Source: Melastoma dodecandrum (Eukaryota > Streptophyta > Magnoliopsida > Myrtales > Melastomataceae). Taken from it: DNA of 64,000 nt. A model generated the notes under the pieces. That model had not been told where the DNA came from. It searched no databases and worked only from the letters and a program-made list of their open reading frames with translations. Position 1 is the first letter of the stretch; every line of letters starts with the position of its first letter. Positions 23,146 to 33,379 of this stretch are shown piece by piece. The stretch lies in assembly GCA_029817715.1 (NCBI GenBank), contig JARUPY010000397.1, positions 1,426,001 through 1,490,000 of the forward strand, given 5' to 3'. Position numbers and translations under genes: made by a program.

Positions 23146-24483
23146 ATGGGCTGTGCGACTTCACGGGAAAGGCGGTGCCGGCATTGCCATGCCCCGCTGT
23201 CGCCGGATCGGCCTGTGGACGTCAGTGGTCCGTTGAAGCAGCACAGTGTGGACGGTAGCCGCCATGTGGTGTTGCTCAAATCGTCGACGCTCGGTTCGTT
23301 GAAGCTCGATCTGCCAGGGGAAAGCCATGAGCGTCGGGACGATAAGATGATGGTTTCTGACTGTTGTCCTCGTGAGGTTTCCGAGAATCTAGAGTTGTAC
23401 GGGAAGCGGAAAGTGTTGCTCCGTGGCGGTGATCAGGAAACTTGCGATGGGGGCAGCGGGATTCAGGAGGATGATATGGTGACTGAGTTTTCGATGGGGT
23501 TGATCGAAGCCAAGACTTGGTCTAGCATGATTGATGAGAAGATTGCGAAAGTTGTCCCGAGGACACCTGTGAGGTCTCCTCCAGGGGAGCCGGAGATGAT
23601 CAATGCATGGGAGTTGATGGAAGGACTCGAGGATGAGGTCAGTCCTTTCCGATCACCAAGTCATGTCAAGAGTTTCTCCTTCGATGTGATTCCAAGTCCT
23701 GCTCATGACCCTTGCGACCTCCCGAAATCAAGGTTCAGAGACGACGGCTCGATTTCACCTGAGCCAGTCCGGTCAGGAGGCGTAGTGATGGATTTCGATC
23801 CCGAGATCATTGCATCGTCTAGGAAATCTCTGCAGGAATCGTCTCCGGATCATCCGTTTCATAGGCACTCAACGAACAGCCAAGAAAATGCATCCACGGA
23901 TGGCGAAACCCAAACATCAACCACGGAAACAGTAGAAACCGAGGAAAAGCCGGAGTTTAGTTCCAAGCAGAAGGTGGTCCTGTACTTCACGAGCCTCCGA
24001 GGGGTACGGAAGACGTACGAGGACTGCTGCCACGTAAGGTTGATCCTCAAGGGGATCGGGGTCCGTGTCGATGAGCGAGACGTATCTATGCACTCGGGAT
24101 TCAAGGACGAACTGGCGGATCTCCTGAGAGACGGCATTTACCAGGGCGGGCTCCCTCGGGTGTTCGTGGGGAGGGAGTACATCGGGGGAGCAGAGGATGT
24201 GAAGAGAATGCACGAGGAAGGGGTGCTGGAGAAGGCGCTGGAAGGGTGCCAGAGGATGGACGAGAAGGGCGGCGGCGGGGGGGAAACGTGCGAGGCGTGC
24301 GGGGACGTCCGATTCGTGCCATGCGAGACGTGCTCGGGAAGTTGCAAGGTCTACTACTACGAAGAGGGCGAAGAAGAAGAAGAAGAAGAAGAAGAAGAAG
24401 AAGGGGAAGGTTTGTATGGATTCAAACGTTGTTCGGATTGCAATGAAAATGGTTTGATCAGATGTCCAATTTGTTGCTACTGA
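23146..24483 (+). CDS. Glutaredoxin-domain protein with C-terminal CxxC repeats
   Basis: This is a single-exon gene of 445 residues, related (from memory) to At3g28850 and At5g39865. The start MGCATSRERRC offers Gly2 for myristoylation and Cys3 for palmitoylation, suggesting membrane attachment. Residues 1-270 are poorly conserved apart from short blocks (NAWELMEGLEDE). The glutaredoxin fold starts at KVVLYFTSLRGVRKTYEDC and continues RVDERDVSMHSGFKDELADL and GLPRVFVGREYIGGAEDVKR. The usual CPYC active site is replaced by SLRG, as is normal in this family, so redox activity is doubtful. The C-terminus has four Cys pairs (CEAC, CETC, CSDC, CPIC) that could bind zinc. The second and third pairs are split by a run of glutamates encoded by a GAA repeat (24370-24402). 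Confidence 0.85.
   Translation: MGCATSRERRCRHCHAPLSPDRPVDVSGPLKQHSVDGSRHVVLLKSSTLGSLKLDLPGESHERRDDKMMVSDCCPREVSENLELYGKRKVLLRGGDQETCDGGSGIQEDDMVTEFSMGLIEAKTWSSMIDEKIAKVVPRTPVRSPPGEPEMINAWELMEGLEDEVSPFRSPSHVKSFSFDVIPSPAHDPCDLPKSRFRDDGSISPEPVRSGGVVMDFDPEIIASSRKSLQESSPDHPFHRHSTNSQENASTDGETQTSTTETVETEEKPEFSSKQKVVLYFTSLRGVRKTYEDCCHVRLILKGIGVRVDERDVSMHSGFKDELADLLRDGIYQGGLPRVFVGREYIGGAEDVKRMHEEGVLEKALEGCQRMDEKGGGGGETCEACGDVRFVPCETCSGSCKVYYYEEGEEEEEEEEEEEGEGLYGFKRCSDCNENGLIRCPICCY
24370..24402 (+). repeat. (GAA)n microsatellite inside a coding region
   Basis: About eleven GAA triplets in frame encode a poly-glutamate run between two CxxC pairs of the glutaredoxin-domain protein. Its length is likely to vary between individuals. 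Confidence 0.8.
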
Positions 24484-25980
24484 AAACAAAACTAAATTAT
24501 GATCAAAAGGATTCTCGAGATATAATTATTTTCTTTTTCTTTTTCTATTTTGGGTTTGATTGGAAAAAGGGGGAAATTTGCAATTTGGGGGTGAATTTTG
24601 TTTTTGTTTTTGTTTTTGTTTTTTTATAATAAATCTGAATGATCTATGTTGGGTTGAGGATTGTCATATAATTTGTAAAAGAGGGAGGAGTAATTTGTTG
24701 TAATACTAAACAAGAGCCGTATTCTCTTTCTATTGATTTATTTAATGTTATTCATAAACTAAAGGTTTTTTTTTTCTGTAATCACAAATATTTGGGAATT
24801 GAATTGAAGTGAATTAAAATTGAGGGGTTCATTCAATTCACACAATTTCATTAAAATGAAAGGACAATTATTGCAAATGAAGACAATGGTTTTCAACAGT
24901 AACAATGTTTAAGACTTGTTGAAAGTAGCAAATTGATACATCAAAAGAGGTGAGATGATGATGATTATTTCAAAACTCGACAGGAAGAAATCAAAGCTTG
25001 GTTGGTAAGTTACACGTGATTTGCAACTCTTTTCTTTCTTTCTTTCTTTTTCTTTTTCACCTCCTATTGTCACATAAAAAAGAGTGGAAATTAAATGTTA
25101 GTGGTGGGGAGGGGGAGGCCAGCTTGCTTAGCTTTCCATTTGGGACAACATCATATCATATCATATCATAATATAAATTTCACCTAATCCCAAAAACTCC
25201 AAACTTTTTAAGATTAGGTGAAGAATGTTGGTGGGTTAATTAATTAATTAATTAATAGTAGTAGTTGTACAAGGAAGTAGTTACCCCCAATGCACTCAAT
25301 AGTTCATGGATTGAGATAACCAAGAGGAAGATGACAGGCAAGAGCATGCCCATCCCATTCCATCGAAATCAAAGGGTCTCATTTTATTTGTATTTTTTTA
25401 TAATAATAAGTGATGATATCAATGGAGAATTGATTTTCGACCGACCGGCCCGGTACTTTTTACGTACAAAAAGTATATTCTTTATTTTAATTTCACAAAG
25501 TTGTGTTTCTAACCATATATGTACATACAACAATGCTCTTAGTCACACCATCTCAAGTATTAACGTTATATGATTATTCAAATGGTAATCAACTTCCCCA
25601 ATAGATTTTGAGTACGTCACTGTGTACGGGTGCGAACATCGTTAGCAACACCAAATAACATTATCCTTATTACTGAATACGATAAACGCAAGTCGTATCG
25701 GTCACGGCATGATATCGCCGACTCTGTCAATTCGTTGACCTGGTACTTCTCATCCACGGATCTGACCATGTCCTCGCCGGTATTTATCCGATCTGCAATA
25801 TCGATCAATGTACGATACTTGACGGGTTTTGTCAAAGGCTTTTGATTTATTCTGTGTGCCCTTGCCTGAGACAGACATATTCCTTGTTGATCATAGTACG
25901 ACTTACTGCGTCGTGGCTATTGCCTCGCTTTGTTATGTTTTCAGTATTGTAAGGGGAGCGATATCACGGTGCATTAAGCA
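24484..25980. other. Intergenic DNA downstream of the glutaredoxin-domain gene
   Basis: AT-rich, with simple repeats: T-rich runs near 24600, CTTT repeats near 25030, (TCATA)n near 25150 and (TTAA)n near 25240. No gene is supported. Confidence 0.4.
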
Positions 25981-25984
25981 TCAA

Positions 25985-26600
25985 CCAACGACAAATTGGA
26001 TATGTATAAGTGGAATATCGAGCAGCTGCAACTGCAGCATAAGAAGCTACATGGATAATGCAGTTCGTGAAAAATCTTTACTATCGATCAGCAAGCTAGC
26101 TGAAAATCTAATATTCCATACAACAACAAAACATTTAGAAGTGCACTACCACTTCTTAGGAGAAGGTGTTAAAGTTGAAATATATCATTACAGAAGACCA
26201 ACCAATAAACATCTTCACCAAAGGACTTAACAAGACCAAGGTAAAAGAGTTTCAAAGACAACTCAAAAAGAAGCAAAGGAAAGGCTAATCATTCTGTTCT
26301 TATTTTTACCGAGCCCCTCCACTATAAATAGGCCCCTTCGTTTGTACGGACACTAAGAAAGAAAAGCTCAATTGAGCCAATAGAATCCTCCCCGTCCTTT
26401 CTTGAAAATTCTCTCTATAATTTCCATAGGTATAGGTGGTTATACCAAGGAGATGGGAATTAAGCCAGGATTCCGCCACCGTGAGCATTTTACAAAGGAT
26501 CTGGTCATCGGATATTCTAGAGGACCCCAATTGTGCCCTTGTATCCGGAGACCTACGAGACATCGTGGACAACGACTTCCGAACGAGCGAAGGTAACGCG
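25985..26600 (+). mobile_element. Copia-type retrotransposon relic: RNase H end plus LTR-like tail
   Basis: Fragments of the copia RNase H C-terminus can be read in changing frames: VEYRAAATAA followed by a stop and EATWIMQFVKNLYY near 26008-26075, then KLAENLIFH and TKHLEVHYHFLGE near 26090-26165, then NIFTKGLNKTKVKEFQRQL near 26209-26265. Stops and shifts show it is dead. The following 300 bases have a TATA-like word (CTATAAATAGG near 26321) and no coding potential, fitting the start of its 3' LTR. The other end of the element is not seen. Confidence 0.65.
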
Positions 26601-26892
26601 AGGACTTGAAGAGAGCGAGGGGGTTGGGGGATGGGCAATGGGAGATGGAACATCATAACATGGGCTTGTGAAGGAGGTTTATGAAGGTGTGTGTGGGGGT
26701 GGTGGGAGAAAGAGTTTCGGAAGTTTGAAATAGATTTGGAGAGGACAAGTGCAAAAAACCGGATCGGGAACTACTCTCTTGTACGTGGGAGTAGTAGGTT
26801 GGATGTATTCGTATATTTGTTCTCTTTTTTTCTTCGTGAAAATTTCGATAGGTTAGGGTTTGATGAGGCCGAACAGCTGGTCCGCTGTTGCC

Positions 26893-26917
26893 GGGGGGGG
26901 GGGGGGGGGGGGGGGGG
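26893..26917 (+). repeat. Poly-G run of 25
   Basis: An uninterrupted run of 25 G. Runs of this length are unusual in plant DNA and hard to sequence; the exact length should not be trusted. Confidence 0.7.
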
Positions 26918-27394
26918 CTCGATCACGTTCTAGGGTTGGACATACAAACCCATGAGATCTTCATCAAAACATACCCACAAATCAGATAACAACACTCATG
27001 TTCTAGGGTTGGGGAGTCTTGATCTCACCTCTTGACCCCACAAGTTTTGTAGAAGACAATTGTGGGGGGTCCAATGAAAAGGGCTTTGATGGAATGAATA
27101 TAAAATAACCTGGCCTGATATTGTATGTTTTCTGTGTAGTAAAATGAAGACAAAACAATGTATTGGAGCCCTCTCTCATTAATACATTCGTTACTGAACA
27201 CAACATGATAAAATCTGGAGGATGATCCAAGGAAAGGCATCATCAACTCAGCAGGATATGGTAGAAAGATTGTCCAACTAACATAACATTATCATCACTC
27301 TGACCCATGCTAAGACAAAACATGGAGAACCCATCATTGATGTTCCGCAAAAACAAAAACTAGCATTTTGAAGTCTTAAAAACTGACAGAAAGT
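26918..27394. other. 3' flank of the ribosomal protein S9 gene
   Basis: Should contain the 3' untranslated region of the minus-strand S9 gene. No other gene is seen. Confidence 0.4.
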
Positions 27395-28620
<1,226 letters not shown>

Positions 28621-30198
28621 GCTGCAGCTCCCTCCCCCCTCACCCCTTCTCCTCCGTGAGCAAACAGGGCTAAGTCGGCGGCAGGGTTTTCTCCCCTCCT
28701 ATATCTCAAAGTACATGCTATTTATTGATTAGGGGTAAATATGAAACCCTAATGGGCCTTCTCTCCTGCTCATAATGTGCTCTTTCAGGCCCATGAGCTG
28801 TGTCTATTCTCTTGAAGCTCTATGTATTATTTTGATCGGACGGCTGCCTGATGGTTTTTGGGCCTTGGGTCATATCCTTCAACAGCCCAGATCAGCCGAG
28901 AAGATGCGATGTATGTTTTAAAACAAGGTTAATTCAAAAAATGATCTTTATAAATTAGTACTAGAAACACCGAGTTTGGACCGAATTTTCCTTGTCAAAG
29001 TGGGAACTCTCGATATTTTAAACGATAAGTTATCTCTAAAGGGATTGAACTCGTTTTTTGACACCAAATTTTCCGGTTGTTTTTTAGCAAACTCGGTATT
29101 AAAAACACTAAGTTACTTACAAATTGAACTCGATGATTTTATCAAGTTGTTCGAATAGAAGTAATTTATCCCGAATTAGAATAGAAAGACTGTCTGGAGG
29201 GACCAAAAATTTTACGGGCTAAGATGATTGATTTCAATCGTGCACGTAAAAGACTAGAAGCCCTATGGTGGCGGCTAGCATAAAGGAAACGTCGAAAGAC
29301 CTTACGATGTAACGTGTAGGGACAATAGCCAAGAGTAGTCGTCGGCGGGAGGCATTGAATGACGATCCACCCCAATGACATGTGGGGGCAATTGGCCACA
29401 TGGTTGAATAACGTGTTCTTATTACAACCCCCCTTTTTGGACCCCCCCCCCCCCCACCTCGATTATGACAAACAATATAACATGATACATACAGAAGATA
29501 CATAGGTGTCAGTATAGTTTAGAGTACCAAGACGTGAACGGAATACACTTCAAGGAACGTGTGGTGGTACAGATTGGATTGCATTGCATGGCGGTCTATT
29601 CATATGTGCTTTCTTTTTCTCCATTTTATCATCATGAGATTGGAGCCGAAAGGCATAAGGTTTGGTTTATGTGGACCGACGAAGATTTCATTCCACTTGT
29701 TGAACAAAAGGGCCGCCATTGGTTATATCTGTTCCAAAGGCTGTCGGAAATAAAATTCTGACAAATAAAAAAGAGCACAAAATGAGAAGCCATAATATTA
29801 GTTAGATTGATTCCAACAACGGAGAGATGGTTTCACTTGCTCGGATAATCAACAATACAATTGTTGTTACCCATCCGAAAGTTGGGTAAGTTCTCTCAAC
29901 AAACACGTGCTGAATCCGATTGCGTTTTCAAAGGCCAAACCAGGCTCGATCTCGACATGTACATGTACTATTATTCGGCTTAAGCCGGAACCAAGACACG
30001 AACCTTCCCTATGTCATCCAAACCTATCGGAAGGGGTGACAAAACACAACCGAAACAAGACATCGAATTGTATGTTTGTGTGTGTGCCATGTTAATCATC
30101 TCCTCTTGTTGGCTTAGATCCATTCATTACAAAAAAGTTGAAATTTGAGAACAACATTTTTAATTTTTATATTTTTATGGTGTGGATGGTGGGTGTAG
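28621..30198. other. Intergenic DNA upstream of S9
   Basis: The first 80 bases are the S9 promoter side. An AT-rich repeat related to 13.8 kb lies near 28960-29150 and a run of 14 C at 29442-29455. No coding gene is supported; two earlier exons of the MYB remnant that starts at 30199 were looked for here and not found. Confidence 0.4.
28955..29155. repeat. AT-rich repeat related to the copies at 13.8 kb and 5.2-5.6 kb
   Basis: Contains ACTCGGTATTAAAAACAC and AAATTGAACTCGATGA, matching with changes the text at 13875-13925. It is non-coding and the family is unknown. Confidence 0.35.
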
Positions 30199-30238
30199 AT
30201 GGGCTTGAATAGCAGCATACCTTCTTCGGAGAACTTGC
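30199..30238 (+). pseudogene. R2R3-MYB pseudogene, exon 3, 5' fragment (split by retrotransposon)
   Basis: After an acceptor-like TAG, the frame gives the third helix region of a MYB R3 repeat: W, A, a stop (TGA, probably from CGA), then IAAYLLRRTC. Compared with the family consensus LPGRTD this is already altered. The other half continues at 42072. The retrotransposon from 30239 to 42071 interrupts the exon inside the R3 repeat. Confidence 0.65.
30234..30238. repeat. Target-site duplication, left copy (CTTGC)
   Basis: CTTGC directly precedes the left LTR and is repeated directly after the right LTR at 42072-42076. Confidence 0.85.
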
Positions 30239-30680
30239 TGTTACACTAAGAGGGGGGTGAATTAGTGTTAATCTCCAAAATTGGATTTTAACCCTTTTTC
30301 GTTTTACCCCGCAGCGGAATTAAAAGCTTCTGTTAAATAGAGCCTGTAAGGTTCTGTAAGACAGAACGTTTGATTGTGTGCGCAAATTTATTTGATGGAC
30401 ACAAGGATTTTTATAGTGGTTCAGCAAATTGCTTACGTCCACTCTTCACCCAGATATTTGGATGGTTTCCACTCAAATGTATCTCAGTACAAATTACACA
30501 AGTGATAGCAACCAAAAGCAAACCCGTAGGGTTCTGTACAATAGAGGCTTGAGTGGCAGAACACAGACCAGAAGGTTCTGTGCCGTAGAGGCTCGTTATG
30601 TAGCACAAACCAGAAGGTTCTGTACTATAGTAACTTAGGCTCAATACAGACCAGGAGGTTCTGTATCGTAGAGGGTAAGG

Positions 30681-30995
30681 CACAACACAGACCAGAAGGT
30701 TCTGTGTCGAAGAGACTTAGGCACAACACAGACCAGAAGGTTCTGTGTCGAAGAGACTTGGGCACAACACAGACCAGAAGGTTCTGTGTCGAAGAGACTT
30801 AGGCACAACACAGACCAGAGGGTTCTGTGTCGAAGAAGGTAGGCACAACACAGAGGGTTCTGTGTCGAAGAAGGTAGGCACAACACAGAGGGTTCTGTGT
30901 CGAAGAAGGTAGGCACAACACAGAGGGTTCTGTGTCGAAGAAGGTAGGCACAACACAGAGGGTTCTGTGTCGAAGAAGGTAGGGCACAGACCGTA
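30681..30995. repeat. Tandem repeats inside the left LTR
   Basis: About three and a half units of 41-42 bases (each with CAGACCAGAAGGTTCTGTG or a GAGGG variant) are followed from 30832 by four to five units of 35 bases (GAAGAAGGTAGGCACAACAC plus AGAGGGTTCTGTGTC). The same array lies at 40132-40440 in the other LTR. Confidence 0.85.
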
Positions 30996-31344
30996 AGGTT
31001 CTGTACCGAGTATGTCAATCCACAACAGAAGGTTCTGTATAGGAAAATGACCTAGATGAAAAAGCACAGATCTGAAAGATTCTGTACCAAGGGTAGTCGA
31101 CCTTCTACTGAACAGACCGTGAGGTTCTGTAGTAAAAGTGACCAGGAAAATGTATGCACAGACCCGTAGGGTTCTGTACTACAGAGGGTTGTACAGACCG
31201 TAAGGTTCTGCACTAAAGTAGATTCAGACCTGAAGGTTCTGTTCTACAGAAGGTTATACAGATCCGAAGATTCTGCACAACAGAAGGTTGCACGCGTTAA
31301 CGTGACTAACTAGGTAACCAAATGCGCAATCCCTCAAGGAAAAC

Positions 31345-31575
31345 GACTTCGTGGCGTACCCCACGCGAGCACGTAGCGGACCCTACGCAAGCGAACAGCA
31401 ACCCCTGTTCAAGGATGGATTTTCCCTCCGGCGGCTCCACACGACCTGCACGATCTCCTCGAGATAGCGACTATGTGGCGTACCCCACACAAGCACGTAG
31501 CATACCCTACGCAAGCACGCAGCAGACCCTGCGCAAGCACGTGGCAAACCCCACGCAAGCAGACGGCAGCCTCCG
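31345..31575. repeat. Short tandem repeat inside the left LTR (CACGTAGC/CCCTACGCAAG type)
   Basis: Units of about 22-25 bases built from GTGGCGTACCCCAC, CAAGCACGTAGC and CCCTACGCAAG recur. The same array is at 40796-41026. It produces a long open frame on the plus strand that is not a real gene. Confidence 0.6.
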
Positions 31576-31924
31576 TCCTAGGTTCCTGCACACAGAGTTC
31601 TACACAACAGAAGCTGGTCAGTCCCTCACCTTCTGTGCTCCCGAGGTTCAGCCCTTCTCTCCGGTCCGCTGCACGTTGCCCACGTACACACGCTTCCAAC
31701 AACGTATCCTGCAGCTTCCAACCGAGTCCCTCGAGCCCCCGAGTCACTCTCCCAAAAGGCTTCACCAACGATGCAACTTCCGCCGGTAGTGCTCCTCGTG
31801 TGACTAACTCGAACGAATGAAAGAACTAAAACAAGCTCAAGCACACGCTCTCTCTGGACAGAGTGGGATGGGAGAAAAGAATTGTCTGATTGTATGATAT
31901 TGTTACATGGGAGAGAGGGCGTGG

Positions 31925-31933
31925 CTATTTATA
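31925..31933 (-). promoter_or_regulatory. LTR TATA box
   Basis: On the minus strand TATAAATAG is followed by CCACGCCCTCTCTCCC. It is repeated in the other LTR at 41375-41383, where it would drive the element's transcript. Confidence 0.6.
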
Positions 31934-32623
31934 CATAAAGGCTAAGAAGAAAACTTAAATGGGAAAAGATAAAAACGAAATCTGCAAAACAAGAAATTAA
32001 AAGTTAGTTTACAAAATAAACAGAATGATATACACGTGCAAGCATTCAGAAAATAAATCAGAATAAGATCATGATATATTTTCCATGAATAGTGCACCAC
32101 AGAAGGTATCGCAGAAGGTTCTGCTTGATAACCTTCTACAGGTGGAAACAATCGTTGATTTGTTTCCAAATGACTTGAAGTCAATTCCATCCTGATAAAA
32201 ACACACGTGAGAGTGTATCTGGACAGGTGGTGGTGATTTGCAATCAAATAATGTTCGTATATTGATCAAGTAAGCTCACAGAAGCCTGTAGACCAAATAA
32301 TAGAACCTTTCCATATATAGAAGATACATTTCCTTCTACAAGAAATATTATCTCCAATATGATTATTTGAAAATCAAATCATGGTAATATGATTAGACGA
32401 ATATCTTAATCAGATAATATATATTTCGTAATTAAATAATTGATAACTAATCATTTAATTACAAGAATAATTCTTACATAAAGCCCTTAACATAAGAAGC
32501 TTCTGTAGAATAGAATGTTCGACCTTCTGTAGTACAGAGGGTCCGGTTCATCATCAAAACCAAGAATGTTCGACCTTCTGTGGCACAGAGGTCTGGCTCA
32601 TCATCAAAACCTTTTCCAACAAT

Positions 32624-32635
32624 CTCCCCCTTTTT
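32624..32635 (-). promoter_or_regulatory. Polypurine tract next to the 3' LTR
   Basis: On the minus strand AAAAAGGGGGAGA lies two bases before the 3' LTR, the position of the plus-strand primer. Further copies of the GGGGGAG core lie at 32681-32700 (twice), 33048-33058 and 33068-33080. Confidence 0.75.
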
Positions 32636-33379
32636 GATGATGACAAAACATTCATCGTTGAGGGAAATATGTTTGCAAGAACTCCCCCTAACTCCCCCTA
32701 AATAGATGAGAGTAAGAGTCTCGCGTTTGTACAGAACCATAAGGTTTCTGTGAAACAGAGCATAGAAGCTTCTGTTATGAAGAAGGTTGTACAGAGCACA
32801 AAGGCTTCTGTGATTAATACAGAGCGTGGAGCTTCTGTATTTAGCCCGACAAAAATGATGGTATTTCATTTCTGCACTCCCAGCAATAGTGACTTTAAAA
32901 AGATCACGAATCGCATTCCCTGCAGAAGGTTGCGATTATGAGCTGTATCAGTCTCATAGGCTTCTATACCATAGATGGTATAGCCTTCTACGACCCATAG
33001 AGTTATAGAAAATCAAGGATTTTTCTATAACCAATACAGAGCTAGGTACTCCCCCTCAACACAATTTTCTCCCCCTTTTTGTCACATCAAAAAGAAGATG
33101 AATGTAGGTTGAAAAAGAAGAGTAAGCTTCTTGCAGAAGGTATGACATAATGTTCATGACCAACGTGCAGAGGGTAGTTTTAATTCTTGCAGAGGGTAGA
33201 ACAGAGGGTTCAAAAACCATCATGCAGAATGTGGTGCAGAAGGTATGACAGAAACTTCAAATACCATTCATGCAAAGGAGTTGTGTCCAACAAATTGGCA
33301 CTTATTACAATCTAGAAGACCACAGAAATCAGTTTTTGGTCTAGCTAGAAATGCATAAAAGAGAGAACATCAAGAGAGT

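Larger units (their letters stand above)
30239..32621 (-). repeat. LTR (3' LTR in element orientation)
   Basis: Plus-strand ends are TGTTACACTAAG and TTTTCCAACA. The copy matches 39690-42071 almost base for base with a small number of differences (for example AAAAGC versus GAAAGC context near 30315 and a changed stretch near 31890). It contains tandem repeats, many GAAGGTTC words and a TATA-like promoter. Confidence 0.92.

Noticed and set aside
29534..29761. Search for MYB exons 1 and 2 upstream of the split MYB exon
   Set aside because: No W-x(18-20)-W pattern or other MYB repeat text could be found between 28.6 and 30.2 kb; only exon 3 is supported.
30681..30995. Regular repeats suggesting a CRISPR array
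   Set aside because: Units are contiguous tandem repeats inside a plant LTR, without unique spacers or cas genes.
31322..31789. A 155-codon plus-strand open frame in each LTR (second copy at 40773-41240)
   Set aside because: It arises from short tandem repeats, lies antisense to the element and is preserved in both LTRs only because the LTRs are copies.
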